A stretch of 64,000 nucleotides of DNA from Pantoea sp. Aalb (GTDB lineage Bacteria; Pseudomonadota; Gammaproteobacteria; Enterobacterales; Enterobacteriaceae). The position numbers and the translations under genes are program-made. Positions within the stretch are counted from its first letter, which is position 1; every line of letters begins with the position of its first letter. Below, one piece after another: positions 39,015-54,200 of the stretch. Location: assembly GCF_009829985.1 (NCBI RefSeq), contig NZ_SZZU01000004.1:26728-90727 (forward strand), read 5' to 3'. Under the pieces are notes generated by a model that was not told the DNA's origin, ran no database searches, and saw nothing but the letters and a program-made list of their open reading frames with translations.

Positions 39015-40298
39015 ATGAAAATTTTAGTAATTGGTAATGGCGCCCGTGAACACGCATTAGCATGGAAAGCTGCTCAATCAGCATTAGTGGATATTGTGTT
39101 TGTTGCACCTGGAAATGCTGGTACAGCTTTAGAGTTATCAATAAAAAATGTTAATATTCAATCCAATGATATATTGTCTTTATTAAAATTTGCAAAGCAA
39201 GAAAAAATAGATTTAACAATTGTAGGGCCTGAAGTTCCACTAGTAATGGGTATAGTAGATGTTTTTGAAAATGCAGATTTAAAAATTTTTGGTCCAACAA
39301 AATCTGCTGCTCAACTAGAAGGTTCTAAAATTTTTGCTAAAGATTTTCTTGTACGTTATAACATTCCTACTGCTGAATATAAATATTTTACTACATTAGA
39401 ACCAGCTTTAATTTATATACGTAAAAAAGAATTACCTATAGTTATTAAAGCTGATGGATTAACAGCAGGTAAAGGTGTATTTATAGCAATGACACATCAG
39501 GAAGCAGAAAATATAGTAAAAAATATGATATCTGATAATTATTTTGGAGATTCTGGACATCGTATTATCATTGAAGATTTTCTGGATGGTGAAGAAGTTA
39601 GCTTTACCGTAATGGTTGATGGTAATCATATTTTACCTATAGCTACTAGTCAAGATCATAAAAGGGTCGGTAATAACGATACTGGTGTAAATACTGGAGG
39701 AATGGGAGCTTATTCTCCAGCTCCAGTAGTAACTGATAATATTCATCATAATATTATCAATAATATTATTTGGCCAACTATAAACGGAATGAAAAATGAA
39801 GGGAATATTTATACTGGTTTTTTATATGTAGGTCTAATGATTGATAAATTAGGTAATCCTAAAGTAATTGAATTTAATTGTCGGTTAGGAGATCCAGAAA
39901 CTCAACCTATTATGTTAAGGTTACAATCTGATTTAGTAAAATTATGTTTAGCTGCTATTGATGGTCAATTAGATAGTGAAAAAATACAATGGAATCCGTA
40001 TTATGCACTTGGTGTTGTCATGGCCTCAAATGGTTATCCAAATCAATATAATATTGGTTCCCGTATTTATGGGTTACCTCTAACTACCATACCAAATGGA
40101 AAGATATTTCATGCAGGTACTATCTTAAAAAATAATGTAATATTGACTAATGGTGGACGTGTGTTATGTATTACTGCAATGGGTAAAGATATCCTTGCAG
40201 CAAAGAAAAATACTTATGCAATAGTAAAAAAGATTTTTTGGGATGGCAGTTTTTATAGACAAGATATCGGATATCGTGCTATAAATCGTAAATATTAA
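39015..40298 (+). CDS. purD: Phosphoribosylamine-glycine ligase (GARS)
   Basis: PurD makes glycinamide ribonucleotide, the second purine step. The protein is 427 aa (429 in E. coli). Landmarks are the N-terminal VIGNGAREHALAWK (residues 5-18), GPEVPL near 71, the ATP-grasp IKADGLTAGKGVFIA near 142, SQDHKRVGNNDTGVNTGGMGAYSP near 213 (given in full for location) and the signature FNCRLGDPETQ near 288. It is the second gene of purHD and convergent with hupA. Confidence 0.97.
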   Translation: MKILVIGNGAREHALAWKAAQSALVDIVFVAPGNAGTALELSIKNVNIQSNDILSLLKFAKQEKIDLTIVGPEVPLVMGIVDVFENADLKIFGPTKSAAQLEGSKIFAKDFLVRYNIPTAEYKYFTTLEPALIYIRKKELPIVIKADGLTAGKGVFIAMTHQEAENIVKNMISDNYFGDSGHRIIIEDFLDGEEVSFTVMVDGNHILPIATSQDHKRVGNNDTGVNTGGMGAYSPAPVVTDNIHHNIINNIIWPTINGMKNEGNIYTGFLYVGLMIDKLGNPKVIEFNCRLGDPETQPIMLRLQSDLVKLCLAAIDGQLDSEKIQWNPYYALGVVMASNGYPNQYNIGSRIYGLPLTTIPNGKIFHAGTILKNNVILTNGGRVLCITAMGKDILAAKKNTYAIVKKIFWDGSFYRQDIGYRAINRKY

Positions 40299-40700
40299 AT
40301 TAATTCTATTTTTTATTATTTGTTTAATTTAAAGAATCATACTTTTAATTACCTTATTTTATGCGACAAATTACTTAATTCAAAGAAATAAAATTTTATT
40401 TTTATCAGAATTTATATTTTTTTTGTTGAAAGATATATTTGTTGCATAGTTAAATTTTACATATTTATATTTATTAATTCTCTGATTATATTAATTAATC
40501 TAAAGAAAGATTAACTAAATTTAATTTTTATAGGATTTCATTAAAATAAATTTTAATTAATAAAATAATATTTATTATTTTATTAATTTATATACTAATT
40601 ATATAGTTAACCTATTTTAAAAGAACAAACATTATATCTTTTTATTCTATTGATATGAATTATTATAGATAATAATGTATTTAAACATTAATTTAAATAT
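40299..40700. other. Convergent purD-hupA spacer with inverted repeats
   Basis: No gene. It contains a perfect 16-bp inverted repeat (listed separately) and an AAATAAAATTTTATTT palindrome at about 40386-40401. Either could end transcription from purD or hupA. Confidence 0.5.
40555..40588. repeat. Perfect 16-bp inverted repeat with 2-nt loop
   Basis: Arms 40555-40570 and 40573-40588 are exact complements with TT between, all A and T. The position between convergent purD and hupA would suit a bidirectional terminator, although no G-C pair stabilises the stem and no homopolymer tract flanks it. It has the same 2-nt-loop layout as the repeats before pyrE and thiC. Confidence 0.75.
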
Positions 40701-40973
40701 CTATTTAACAGCGTCCTTTAATATTTTACCTGATACAAATGTTGGGACGTTTGTTGCAGCTATTTTAATTTCTTCTCCAGTTTGTGGATTACGACCAGCT
40801 CTTGCAGCGCGATAATTTACTTTGAAAGTACCAAAACCAACAAGTTGTACTTTTTCGCCATTTTTTAGAGATTCAGTAATAGCAGCAAGAGTAGATTCTA
40901 ATGCTGCTTTAGCTTGAATTTTAGGTAAATTAGCTTTTTCTGCTATTACATTAATTAATTGATTTTTATTCAT
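40701..40973 (-). CDS. hupA: DNA-binding protein HU-alpha
   Basis: HU is the small histone-like protein that bends and compacts DNA. The protein is 90 aa, the E. coli length. The N-terminus [14 protein letters not shown] and the DNA-intercalating arm [17 protein letters not shown] (about residues 53-69, with the conserved Arg-Asn-Pro) are intact. A GGAT-type RBS lies before the ATG. The E. coli neighbours yjaG and nfi are missing. If the second HU gene is lost, this would be a homodimer. Confidence 0.96.
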   Translation of the reverse strand: MNKNQLINVIAEKANLPKIQAKAALESTLAAITESLKNGEKVQLVGFGTFKVNYRAARAGRNPQTGEEIKIAATNVPTFVSGKILKDAVK

Positions 40974-41959
40974 AAGTTATCCTTAAATGTATTAAACTAA
41001 AAACAAATGTTAGATTGAAAATCTTTATATATTTTAAACTTAAATACACATATTCATAATAAATTAAAGGTTTAAATATTTTCAATTTAGATTACTTTGT
41101 AATAATTAATTTGAGCTAAAAATTATTTTTATACTTAATGTTAAATATTTTTTATATTTACATATTTTAGAATGAGTATAGATTTCAATATTCATTTTAT
41201 CAGAAACTATAATATTTTATTTAAGATGTAATAATTACTCTTTGTATAATATAGAATATTATAAAATTTTATATTAATTAATACATATTTACTTATTATT
41301 GATTATTCATTTTATAAAAAAAAATTTTAACAACAAATCGATGGTTACTCTTGATATTAAAGTAGATAAATATTAGTAACAATCATAATTTACATTTAAT
41401 ATCTGACTAATAATAACTATATCTATAATTTAAAATCAAATAAATACGATATCTATACATTAATATATTTTAACATTGTTTTTATATGATAAATCATAAT
41501 ATTTCAATAATTTAATTTAATTTAATTAATGGATACTATTTTGATATATTTTATTAGTGTGTTATTACTCAATAATATCTTTAAAAAAAAATTATTAAAT
41601 ACTATATATACCAAATATTTTTTATGTTGTATGCTGTATGCTGTATGCTGTATAATGATTTAATATTTTATAATTACTAACTCATAAAATAAAATTTATA
41701 TAAGTTATTAAACGAAATTAATAAATTTTTATTTATCTATACTTATAATAAATAACTATAATAATTTTATACAAAATCTTTAAGTTAATTAACTACTATA
41801 TTCAAGCATAGCTTATTTATAGAATAATAATATGAGGAAAAATAAATTAAAAATACATATAAATGTGATAATTAATATAGTATTATTTATAATTTGATAT
41901 TAAAATAATATATATAACTCTTATTGAAAAATAAGTAATATATATATATTGTTTCTTAT
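40974..41959. other. Long A+T-rich spacer (site of lost yjaG and nfi)
   Basis: Nearly 1 kb without a gene on either strand. A triple tandem repeat of the 7-mer ATGCTGT lies at about 41630-41651. The hupA promoter should be in the first 150 bases. The rest appears to be noncoding residue of yjaG and nfi; nothing readable remains. Confidence 0.6.
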
Positions 41960-43027
41960 TTATTTTAAATGATAAACTCGTGAAAGACGATGTACAGCTT
42001 CAATAAAATCATTAATATTTTCAGGTGAAATATCATTATGAATACCATGGCCAAGATTAAATATATGGCCATTATTTGATCCAAATTTTTTTAAAATATT
42101 AGCAACTTCTTGTTCAATACGATCTGAATTTGCGTATAACATAGAGGGATCCATATTACCTTGTAAAGCTACTTTATTTCCAACCCGCAATCGTGCATCT
42201 TTAATATCTATAGTCCAATCTAAGCTAAGTGCATCACAGCCAGTATTTGCCATTTTTTCTAGCCACTGACTACCTCCTTTAGTAAATAGTGTAACTGGTA
42301 CGCGAATTCCTTCATTCTCATATAAAAGATTATCAACGATTTTATGCATATAATATAGTGAAAATTCAAGATAATCATCTGAAGTTAATATACCACCCCA
42401 AGTATCAAATATCATAATTGATTGAGCACCAGCTTTTATTTGAGCATTTAAATATAAAATCACACTTTCGGCTAACTTATCTAATAATAAATGTAGAATC
42501 TGTGGTTCATTGTACATCATTTTTTTGATTTTTTTAAATGATTTACTACTACCGCCTTCCACCATATAAGTTGCTAATGTCCATGGGCTACCAGAAAATC
42601 CAATTAAAGGTACTTTTCCTTTAAGATTATAACGTACAGTACGAACTACATTCATTACATAATTAAGTTCATGTTCAGGATCTGGTATGAATAACTTTTT
42701 TACATCAGCACGACAGTTAATAGGATTGGAAAATTTTGGTCCTTCATCAGTCGTAAAGTATAATCCTAAGCCCATAGCATCTGGAATAGTTAATATATCA
42801 CTAAAAATAATAGCTGCATCTAATTCATAACGACGTAGGGGTTGTAATGTCACTTCACAGGCTAACTCAGCATTTTTACATAACGACATAAATCCACCTG
42901 CTGCATTACGAATGGCTTTATACTCTGGTAAATAACGACCAGCCTGACGCATCATCCATACTGGGGTAATATCTACTGGTTTTTTTAATAAAGCACGTAA
43001 ATAACGATCATTTTTCAATTGAATCAT
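41960..43027 (-). CDS. hemE: Uroporphyrinogen decarboxylase
   Basis: HemE decarboxylates uroporphyrinogen III to coproporphyrinogen III. The protein is 355 aa (354 in E. coli). The signatures [15 protein letters not shown] (about residues 22-36) and [14 protein letters not shown] (about 84-97, with the catalytic Asp) are intact, as is [17 protein letters not shown] near 143 and the C-terminal [12 protein letters not shown]. It is divergent from rsd, as in E. coli, where nudC separates them. Confidence 0.97.
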   Translation of the reverse strand: MIQLKNDRYLRALLKKPVDITPVWMMRQAGRYLPEYKAIRNAAGGFMSLCKNAELACEVTLQPLRRYELDAAIIFSDILTIPDAMGLGLYFTTDEGPKFSNPINCRADVKKLFIPDPEHELNYVMNVVRTVRYNLKGKVPLIGFSGSPWTLATYMVEGGSSKSFKKIKKMMYNEPQILHLLLDKLAESVILYLNAQIKAGAQSIMIFDTWGGILTSDDYLEFSLYYMHKIVDNLLYENEGIRVPVTLFTKGGSQWLEKMANTGCDALSLDWTIDIKDARLRVGNKVALQGNMDPSMLYANSDRIEQEVANILKKFGSNNGHIFNLGHGIHNDISPENINDFIEAVHRLSRVYHLK

Positions 43028-43334
43028 ATAAGGCTATCTCAATTAATTTCAATAAAGATAAATACTTATTTTTTCCTAACAATTAAACTATACTATTAAA
43101 TATATAAGTTTTAACTTAAACTTTAAGTATAGAAAATTTTTATATAAAGTATCTAGCAGTAAATTAAATTTGCTTTTTATTTTATCTTCCTATGAATTAA
43201 TGATGTAGTTATTTTTTTAATTACGGCTGATATTATATTAATTAGTAACTATACTTAAATGTAATATTACTTATTATTATTTTAAGTATTTAATTACTCT
43301 GTAAAACTCTAGTGGTTTACATCTGGAGCCTCAT
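43028..43334. other. Divergent hemE-rsd spacer
   Basis: About 300 nt with no gene; nudC of E. coli is lost. The rsd start is preceded by CTGGAG. No specific promoter can be singled out. Confidence 0.45.
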
Positions 43335-43847
43335 ATGCTTAAGCTGTTAAGCAACTTACTAAATCGTGTATGTGGCGTTAATAAAAAAGTAGTGAGTATA
43401 TTATTACTTACTCGTCGACAACTACTTGTAAAGTATTATAGATTAATAGGTATAAAACCTAATAAAAACCTTCTTACAATATTAGATGAAACAGCATTAG
43501 ATATTTTTTGTTATAGTTTAATCGATTATCTTTTTATTAGTCATTTTTGTGTTTATGAAAAAATATTTAGTGAAATGCAGAATTATGTACCACGAATTAC
43601 TTCTATTAATAATATTTATTGTTTAATAGAAAATAATACTAAAGATTTAATGCAATTATACGATAATTATTTACAGAAACCAATTAATGAAAATAATTAT
43701 ACATCATTTCAGAGATCATTATCTAAAACTGGAGAATTATTAGAATCGCGATTTACTTTAGAAGATCAGTTAATTAAACTTGTTCTAAATAAATATTTTT
43801 CTTGTCATCATAAAGTGAATTATAAAAGTAAAACTATTTCTCCATAA
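43335..43847 (+). CDS. rsd: Rsd-family sigma-70-binding regulator
   Basis: Rsd binds the housekeeping sigma factor in stationary phase and, in E. coli, can also stimulate SpoT hydrolase. The protein is 170 aa (158 in E. coli). It is mainly helical, with conserved RRQLLVKYYRLIGIKP (about residues 35-50), FCYSLIDYLFISHFCVYEKIF near 62 and ESRFTLEDQLIKLVL near 138. It lies between hemE and thiC in the E. coli order. The N-terminus is slightly longer, and the last ~14 residues are an unmatched Lys/Ser-rich tail. Its survival in a reduced genome is notable. Confidence 0.88.
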   Translation: MLKLLSNLLNRVCGVNKKVVSILLLTRRQLLVKYYRLIGIKPNKNLLTILDETALDIFCYSLIDYLFISHFCVYEKIFSEMQNYVPRITSINNIYCLIENNTKDLMQLYDNYLQKPINENNYTSFQRSLSKTGELLESRFTLEDQLIKLVLNKYFSCHHKVNYKSKTISP

Positions 43848-43940
43848 TAAATAAGATTATAATAATTTATTTATAACGTAATTTTTTATATATTTAATAG
43901 ACTTTTTTTATATTATTAAACTTTTAATTTAATGTTCAAA

Positions 43941-45893
<1,953 letters not shown>

Positions 45894-45991
45894 TAAACAT
45901 TAAAAATATTATTTAAATACAATAATAGTAATTTGTATACTAACAATATTTATAATCGGATTGAAGAACAAATTAAATTTAAGGAGTAAAT

Positions 45992-46630
45992 ATGATGGAT
46001 GATTTTCCAAGGACAATAGATAAATTAGGCTTATATCCAATTGTCGATAGTTTAGAATGGATGATACGTTTACTTGATCTAGGAGTATGCACTATACAAT
46101 TACGTATCAAAAATCGTCAAGATAATGAAATTGAAAATATAGTGCACGATGCTATCGTTTTAGGTAAACAATATTGTGCTCGTTTGTTCATTAATGATTA
46201 TTGGCATTTAGCCATACAATATAATGCTTATGGTATACATCTTGGACAACAAGATTTAGATCTTGCTAATCTAATTGAAATTCAACAAGCAGGCTTACGT
46301 TTAGGTATATCAACACATAATAAAATTGAATTAAATCGTGCAATAGCACTAAGACCTTCCTATATTTCAATAGGGCATATTTTTCCTACAATAACTAAAA
46401 ATATGCCCTTAAAACCACAAGGTATAATTGGATTAAAACATCATTTGGTACTTTTAAAAAATTATAATATACCGACTGTTGCTATTGGCGGTATTTCATT
46501 ATCTTGCGTGCCAGAAATATTAGCAACTGGAGTAGGTGGTATTGCTTTAGTAAGTGCTATTATCCAATCAACAGATTGGCGTAATACAACACTTACGTTA
46601 TTAAAAATGATAGAAAAAAAAGATTATTAA
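45992..46630 (+). CDS. thiE: Thiamine phosphate synthase
   Basis: ThiE joins HMP-PP with thiazole phosphate to make thiamine phosphate. The protein is 212 aa (211 in E. coli), a TIM barrel with LGLYPIVDS (about residues 12-20), TIQLRIKNR near 37, FINDYWHLA near 68, GIHLGQQDL near 84 and the phosphate-binding AIGGISL and [19 protein letters not shown] precedes two ATGs at 45992 and 45995. thiF, thiS, thiG and thiH, which follow thiE in E. coli, are missing here; the next gene is rpoC. Confidence 0.95.
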   Translation: MMDDFPRTIDKLGLYPIVDSLEWMIRLLDLGVCTIQLRIKNRQDNEIENIVHDAIVLGKQYCARLFINDYWHLAIQYNAYGIHLGQQDLDLANLIEIQQAGLRLGISTHNKIELNRAIALRPSYISIGHIFPTITKNMPLKPQGIIGLKHHLVLLKNYNIPTVAIGGISLSCVPEILATGVGGIALVSAIIQSTDWRNTTLTLLKMIEKKDY

Positions 46631-46952
46631 TATAAGTTTAATAATAAATAGATTTAAAACTTGAATATGATTCAATCAAGTATGATTCAATCAAGTAAGA
46701 ATTAAATAAACTTCTACTAAATTTTTAAAATATGCTTGATATATTACGTATTTGAACTATTAATTATTAACATCAATTATTTATCATTAACCATTTTTTA
46801 TCTTATTTATCATTATCTACCAAGCATGTAATTATATTAAATAAAAAAATTTAAAATAAAATTTATTATTTTTTTATCAAAAAATTTTATAGGAAATATT
46901 TTACTAATTCTCATTTGTATATTATATACAATATATTTTGCTTTAGTTTACA
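46631..46952. other. Spacer between convergent thiE and rpoC (lost thiFSGH site)
   Basis: No gene. A ~15-nt unit TATGATTCAATCAAG is duplicated at about 46666-46696. This is where thiFSGH would lie in E. coli; no fragment remains readable. No strong terminator hairpin was found despite the convergent genes. Confidence 0.55.
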
Positions 46953-49900
46953 CTACTCGTCATAATTACTACGTTTTAAACTAGAGTTTAACAACTCAGC
47001 TAAGTTTGCAGAGGCTTCATCTGCAGTGAGATGTGAATAGGCATAAGTATTTGTTTCATTTAAATGACGACGGTGCATACGATCTTGATGATAAGCATAA
47101 CCAGTACCAGACGGAATCAAACGACCTACAATTACGTTTTCTTTAAGTCCGCGAAGTTCATCTCGTTTGCCTGCTACTGCAGCCTCAGTTAATACACGTG
47201 TAGTCTCTTGAAATGATGCTGCGGAAATAAATGATTCAGTTGCTAAAGAAGCTTTTGTAATACCCAATAGCTCACGTATATAAGTTGCCTCTACTTTACC
47301 ATTAGCTTTTAAATCACGATTAGATATATTTATTCGAGAAATTTCTACTTGTTCTCCTTCTAAAAAAAGAGAATTACCTGATTTTACTATAGTTACTTTA
47401 CGTAACATCTGGCGAACTATTACTTCGATATGCTTATCATTGATTTTAACTCCTTGTAAGCGATATACTTCTTGTACTTCATTAGTAATATATCGAGTTA
47501 CTGCATGAATACCACGTAAACGGAGAATATCATGTGGAGACTCAGGACCATCAGAAATAACATCACCACGTTCTACACGTTCTCCTTCAAATACGTTTAA
47601 TTGACGCCATTTAGGAATCATTTCTTCATATACTTCATTACCATCAACTGGAGTAATTATCAAACGACGCTTACCTTTCGTTTCTTTTCCAAAAGATATA
47701 ATTCCACTAATTTCGGCTAAAATAGCTGGTTCTTTTGGACGTCTTGCTTCGAATAAATCAGCGACTCTTGGTAAACCACCTGTAATATCTTTGGTACCAC
47801 CAGATTCTTGTGGTACACGTGCTAAAGTATCTCCAGAGCTAATTTTTACTCCATCTTCTAACTGTACAATTGCTTTTCCTGGTAAAAAGTATTGGGCAGG
47901 CATATCAGTTCCTGGAATCAGAACATCATTATAGTGAGCATCTACAATTTTCAATGCAGGTCTTAAATCTTTACCACCAGAAGTACGTTCTGAGGAATCT
48001 AAAATAACTAGAGATGATAATCCAGTTAAATCATCAGTTTGACGAATAATAGTTTGACCATCTATAATATCAACGAAACGAATAAAACCACTAACTTCAG
48101 TAATTACTGGCATAGTATGAGGATCCCAGTTTGCTACGGTTTCACCAGCTAAAACTTTCTCACCATCATTTTTAGCCATAACGGTACCATAAGGAACTTT
48201 ATAGCTTTCTTTAGTTCGACCGAATTCGTCTATCATTTTTAGTTCTACATTACGTGAAATAATAATTAATTTACCTGAAGAATTTGTGACTGATTTTGCA
48301 TTAGTAAGCTTGATAATTCCTCTGTTTTTTACCTGAATACTAGATTCAGTAGCAGCACGTGATGCAGCTCCACCAATATGGAATGTCCTCATTGTCAGTT
48401 GTGTACCAGGTTCACCAATAGATTGTGCTGCTATAACACCTATAGCCTCTCCTTTATTAATCAGATGTCCACGAGCTAAATCACGACCATAGCAGTGAGC
48501 ACAAACTCCAAAATCAGTTTCACAATTAACTACCGAGCGTACTTTAATATTATCAACAGAATATGATTCAATTACGTCACACCAATGTTCATCAATTAAG
48601 ATATTTCTCGGTATTAAAATTTCTAGTGTACCTGGTTTAAATATATTCTCTGCTGTTACACGACCTAAAACACGTTCACGTAAAGGTTCTTTAACATCAC
48701 CTCCTTCAATAACTGGAGTCATTATGATACCTTCAAAAGTACCACAATCATCTTCAGTAACAACTAAGTCCTGTGCTACATCAACTAAACGACGTGTCAG
48801 ATATCCTGAATTTGCTGTCTTAAGAGCAGTATCTGCTAAACCTTTACGTGCCCCATGGGTTGAAATGAAATATTGAAGGACATTTAGACCTTCACGAAAA
48901 TTAGCTGTAATAGGAGTTTCAATAATTGATCCATCTGGCTTGGCCATTAAGCCACGCATACCAGCTAACTGACGAATCTGAGCCGCAGAACCACGTGCAC
49001 CAGAATCAGCCATCATATGAATACTATTGAATGATACTTGCTGTACTTCTTGACCATGACGATTAACTACAGATTCAGTTTGTAAATTATCCATCATTGC
49101 TTTAGAAACACGTTCATTTGCTGCAGCCCATATATCAATAACTTTATTATAACGTTCACCTGCAGTTACTAAACCAGATTGAAATTGTTCTTGAATTTCA
49201 GCAACTTCTATTTCAGCTTCTGCAATAATCTCAGCTTTTTTTTCTGGAATAACCATATCGTCTATTCCTACAGAAGCACCGGAACGAGCTGCATAAGCAA
49301 AACCTGTATACATAGTTTGATCAGCAAAAATAACAGTAGGCTTTAATCCTAATATACGATAACAAGTATTTAGCATTTTAGAAATAGTTTTCTTACCTAA
49401 TGATTGATTAATAATAGAATATGGTAAACCTTTAGGTACAATCATCCATAAAATTGCACGACCGATAGTAGTATCTATTAGGCTAGTTTTTTTAATAAAT
49501 TCTTCTTTATTATTTTTTTCATTTTTAGTATATTCAGTAATACGTACTTTAACACGAGCATGTAATTCTGCATGACCACTACGGTATACACGTTCAGCTT
49601 CTTTTGAGCCAGTTAATACCATACCTTCTCCTTGAGCATTTACTTTGTCACGCGTCATATAGTATAGACCTAAAACAACATCTTGAGAAGGTACTATAAT
49701 TGGCTCACCATTAGCTGGAGATAAGATATTATTAGTAGACATCATAAGTGCACGTGCTTCAAGCTGTGCTTCAAGAGTTAGTGGCACATGAACAGCCATT
49801 TGATCACCATCAAAATCCGCATTATAGGCTGCACAAACCAACGGATGTAATTGAATTGCTTTACCTTCAATCAGAACTGGTTCAAACGCTTGAATTCCTA

Positions 49901-51194
49901 ACCTATGCAAAGTTGGTGCTCTATTCAATAAAACGGGATGTTCTCTTATAACTTCATCTAAAACATCCCATACTACTGATTCTTCCCGTTCAACCATTTT
50001 TTTTGCAGCTTTGATAGTAGTAGCTAAACCGCGAAGCTCTAATTTACCGTAGATAAATGGTTTAAATAGTTCTAATGCCATTTTTTTTGGCAAACCACAC
50101 TGATGTAACCGTAGATATGGACCAACAGTAATAACAGAACGACCAGAATAATCTACACGTTTACCTAATAAATTCTGTCTAAAACGACCTTGTTTACCTT
50201 TAATCATATCTGCTAGTGATTTAAGCGGACGTTTATTAGATCCAGTAATAGCACGACCACGACGACCATTATCTAAAAGTGCATCTACTGCTTCTTGTAA
50301 CATACGTTTTTCATTACGAACGATAATATCAGGAGCAGCTAAATCTAATAAACGTTTTAACCGATTATTACGATTAATAACACGACGATATAAATCATTT
50401 AAATCTGACGTAGCGAAACGACCACCATCTAATGGAACTAAAGGACGTAAGTCAGGTGGTAATACTGGTAGAACATTTAATATCATCCACTCTGGCTTAT
50501 TATGAGATTGAACAAATGATTCTAATAGTTTTATACGTTTAGTTAATTTTTTTCGTTTAGTTTCAGAATTTGTTTCGTTAAGTTCTTCACGTAAATATTC
50601 ACACTCTTGTTGTATATCCATATTTCTTAGTAATGATTGAATAGCTTCAGCACCCATTTTTGCATCAAATTCATCACCAAATTCTTCTAGTGCATCAAGA
50701 TACTGCTCTTCTGTAAGAATTTGACGTTTTTCCAAATTAGTCATGCCACATTCAATAACTACATAAGATTCAAAATATAAAACACGTTCAATATCACGTA
50801 AAGTCATATCTAATAATAAACCAATACGAGATGGTAATGATTTAAGAAACCAAATATGTGCAGTTGGTGAAGCTAATTCAATATGACCCATACGCTCACG
50901 ACGTACTTTAGTTTGAGTAACTTCAACACCACATTTTTCACAAATTACGCCACGGTGTTTAAGACGTTTATACTTACCACATAAACATTCATAATCTTTT
51001 ACAGGTCCAAAAATACGTGCACAGAAAAGACCGTCACGTTCAGGTTTAAAAGTACGATAATTAATAGTTTCAGGTTTTTTAACTTCACCGAAAGACCATG
51101 AACGAATCATATCTGGTGAAGCTAAAGCAATTTTTATTAAATTAAATTCTTCAATTTTATTTTGTGATTTTAAAAAATTAAGTAAATCTTTCAC
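46953..51194 (-). CDS. rpoC: RNA polymerase beta' subunit
   Basis: The protein is 1413 aa (1407 in E. coli). The N-terminal zinc site is [19 protein letters not shown] (about residues 70-88), the catalytic Mg-binding loop [12 protein letters not shown] near 458, and the second zinc region (Cys near 814, then [15 protein letters not shown]) is intact. A trigger-loop/bridge-helix region with [17 protein letters not shown] and the C-terminal [10 protein letters not shown] are present. It is the last gene of the rplKAJL-rpoBC transcript, 79 nt after rpoB. No frameshift seen. Confidence 0.98.
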   Translation of the reverse strand: MKDLLNFLKSQNKIEEFNLIKIALASPDMIRSWSFGEVKKPETINYRTFKPERDGLFCARIFGPVKDYECLCGKYKRLKHRGVICEKCGVEVTQTKVRRERMGHIELASPTAHIWFLKSLPSRIGLLLDMTLRDIERVLYFESYVVIECGMTNLEKRQILTEEQYLDALEEFGDEFDAKMGAEAIQSLLRNMDIQQECEYLREELNETNSETKRKKLTKRIKLLESFVQSHNKPEWMILNVLPVLPPDLRPLVPLDGGRFATSDLNDLYRRVINRNNRLKRLLDLAAPDIIVRNEKRMLQEAVDALLDNGRRGRAITGSNKRPLKSLADMIKGKQGRFRQNLLGKRVDYSGRSVITVGPYLRLHQCGLPKKMALELFKPFIYGKLELRGLATTIKAAKKMVEREESVVWDVLDEVIREHPVLLNRAPTLHRLGIQAFEPVLIEGKAIQLHPLVCAAYNADFDGDQMAVHVPLTLEAQLEARALMMSTNNILSPANGEPIIVPSQDVVLGLYYMTRDKVNAQGEGMVLTGSKEAERVYRSGHAELHARVKVRITEYTKNEKNNKEEFIKKTSLIDTTIGRAILWMIVPKGLPYSIINQSLGKKTISKMLNTCYRILGLKPTVIFADQTMYTGFAYAARSGASVGIDDMVIPEKKAEIIAEAEIEVAEIQEQFQSGLVTAGERYNKVIDIWAAANERVSKAMMDNLQTESVVNRHGQEVQQVSFNSIHMMADSGARGSAAQIRQLAGMRGLMAKPDGSIIETPITANFREGLNVLQYFISTHGARKGLADTALKTANSGYLTRRLVDVAQDLVVTEDDCGTFEGIIMTPVIEGGDVKEPLRERVLGRVTAENIFKPGTLEILIPRNILIDEHWCDVIESYSVDNIKVRSVVNCETDFGVCAHCYGRDLARGHLINKGEAIGVIAAQSIGEPGTQLTMRTFHIGGAASRAATESSIQVKNRGIIKLTNAKSVTNSSGKLIIISRNVELKMIDEFGRTKESYKVPYGTVMAKNDGEKVLAGETVANWDPHTMPVITEVSGFIRFVDIIDGQTIIRQTDDLTGLSSLVILDSSERTSGGKDLRPALKIVDAHYNDVLIPGTDMPAQYFLPGKAIVQLEDGVKISSGDTLARVPQESGGTKDITGGLPRVADLFEARRPKEPAILAEISGIISFGKETKGKRRLIITPVDGNEVYEEMIPKWRQLNVFEGERVERGDVISDGPESPHDILRLRGIHAVTRYITNEVQEVYRLQGVKINDKHIEVIVRQMLRKVTIVKSGNSLFLEGEQVEISRINISNRDLKANGKVEATYIRELLGITKASLATESFISAASFQETTRVLTEAAVAGKRDELRGLKENVIVGRLIPSGTGYAYHQDRMHRRHLNETNTYAYSHLTADEASANLAELLNSSLKRSNYDE

Positions 51195-51273
51195 GAATTA
51201 GCTCCCGTCGGAATAAAACCTTCCAGGAACGCACATCCTAAGGATAGTGTCCCTCATAACCAGTTACAAGTGC

Positions 51274-54200
51274 TTACTCGTCTTCCAGTTCAATATTAAC
51301 ACCTAGAGAGCGAATCTCTTTTAATAAAACGTTAAATGATTCTGGCATGCCTGGTTCCATTTGATGATTACCGTCAACAATATTTTTGTACATCTTCGTA
51401 CGACCATTTACATCATCAGACTTAACAGTAAGCATTTCTTGAAGAGTATATGCGGCACCATATGCTTCTAATGCCCATACCTCCATTTCACCGAAACGTT
51501 GACCACCGAATTGTGCTTTACCACCTAGTGGTTGTTGAGTAACTAAACTATAAGAACCAGTGGAACGTGCATGCATTTTATCATCAACTAAGTGATTAAG
51601 TTTTAACATATACATATATCCAACCGTCACTTGACGCTCAAACTTTTCGCCAGTACGACCGTCAAATAAAGTAATTTGTCCAGATGTAGGTAATTCACCA
51701 AGCTGTAACAACTCTTTAATTTCACTTTCTTTTGCTCCATCAAATACAGGAGTAGCAATTGGCATACCTTGTTTTAGATTTTCTGCCAAACGTAATATTT
51801 CACTATCAGAAAAACCGCTAAGATCTACTTTTTGACGTATATCAGTACCCAAATCATAAGCGCGTTGCATAAAGTCGCGTAGATGGCTAATCTTTTCATG
51901 TTTTTTTAGCATTTCATTAATTTTATTACCAATACCTTTAGCAGCCATACCTAAATGAGTCTCTAAAATTTGACCTATATTCATACGTGATGGTACACCT
52001 AATGGATTAAGTACGATGTCAACCGACATACCATTTTCATCATAAGGCATGTCTTCTATTGGATTAATTTTGGAAATAACACCTTTATTACCATGACGTC
52101 CTGCCATTTTGTCACCAGGTTGAATTTGCCGCTTAACAGCTAAATAAACTTTAACAATTTTTAAAATACCAGGAGCTAAATCATCACCTTGAGTTATTTT
52201 TATACGCTTAGCTTCAATTTTTTTTTCAAATTCGATTTTTAATTCATTATACTGTTTAGATAATTGTTTTAACTCATTATATTTTTTTTCATCAGATAGA
52301 TGTATTTCTAACCATTGTTCACGTGGTTTATTTTTAAAATCTTTAATATTAATTTCACTAGCAATCAATACTGTATAGACACGACTAAATAATCCTGATT
52401 CAAGGATTTGCAATTCTTCCGATAAATCTTTCTTTGCTTTTTTTAATTGTAATTCTTCAATTTCTAATGCTCTCTTATCTTTTTCTACACCATCGCGCGT
52501 AAAAACCTGTACATCAATCACTGTACCAGATACACCATTAGGTACACGCAATGATGAATCTTTTACATCAGATGCTTTTTCACCAAAAATTGCACGTAAA
52601 AGTTTTTCTTCTGGAGTGAGTTGAGTTTCTCCTTTTGGTGTTACTTTACCGACTAAAATATCTCCACCAGTTACTTCTGCACCAATATAAACAATACCAG
52701 ATTCATCTAGCTTAGAAAGAGCAGCTTCACCTACATTAGGAATATCAGCAGTAATTTCTTCAGATCCAAGTTTAGTATCACGTGATATACAAGATAACTC
52801 TTGGATATGAATTGTGGTAAAACGATCTTCTTGTACCACACGTTCAGAAATCAGAATTGAATCTTCAAAATTATAACCATTCCATGGCATAAATGCTACA
52901 CGCATATTTTGACCTAGTGCTAATTCACCAAGATCAGTAGATGGACCATCTGCTAAAACATCACCGCGCTCTACTGGTTCACCAAGGAAAACATTAGGTA
53001 TTTGATTAATACAGGTATTTTGATTAGAACGGGTATATTTAGTTAGATTATAAATATCTATACCAGCCTCTCCGCCAATGCACATTTCATTTTCATTAAC
53101 TTTTACCACGATACGTGAAGCATCAACATACTGAACAATACCACCCCTTTTAGCAACAGCAGTTACACCAGAATCAACTGCAACAGCGCGTTCCATACCA
53201 GTACCAACTAATGGTTTATCAGCACGTAAGGTTGGTACTGCTTGTCGTTGCATGTTTGCTCCCATTAATGCTCGATTAGCGTCGTCATGTTCTAAAAATG
53301 GAATAAGAGATGCACCAACAGAAACTATTTGTTGAGTAGAAACATCCATATAATCAATTTGATAACGACTAAATAAACTTGATTCTCCTTTGTTTCGACA
53401 AGTAATAAAGTCATCTATTAATGTTCCTTTTTCGTCTAGTTTTGCATTTGCTTGTGCAATAACATAATTGCCTTCTTCGATCGCAGATAAATAATGAATT
53501 TCATCAGAAACGATACCATTAATAACACGACGATAAGGAGTTTCTAAGAAACCGTATTCATTAGTTTGTGCATATACAGATAATGAATTAATTAGTCCTA
53601 TATTAGGACCTTCTGGCGTTTCAATAGGGCATACTCGACCATAGTGTGTCGGATGTACATCTCGTACTTCAAAACCTGCTCTTTCACGTGTTAAACCACC
53701 TGGACCAAGGGCTGAAATACGACGTTTATGTGTAATCTCAGAAAGAGGATTGTTTTGATCCATAAATTGTGATAATTGACTAGAACCAAAAAATTCTTTT
53801 ACTGCAGCCGAAATAGGTTTAGCATTTATGATATCTTGTGGCATGAGTGTATCAAGATCACCTAAAGAAAGACGTTCTTTTACTGCCCGTTCTACACGTA
53901 CTAATCCAACACGAAACTGATTTTCCGCCATTTCTCCTACAGAACGAATACGACGATTTCCAAGATGATCAATATCGTCTATCTCTCCTTTACCGTTACG
54001 AATATCAATAAGTTTTTTCATGACATCAATAATATCCTCATTACTAAGGATACCAGAACCTTCATTTTCTTTACGTAAAAGAGAACGATTAAATTTCATT
54101 CTTCCTACTGCAGATAAATCATAACGATCTTCAGAAAAAAATAAATTATCAAATAAATTTTCTGCTGCTTCACGTGTTGGCGGCTCACCTGGACGCATCA

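Noticed and set aside
40974..41959. Readable pseudogene of yjaG or nfi
   Set aside because: I looked for similarity on both strands; no stretch could be aligned, so only an eroded spacer is reported.
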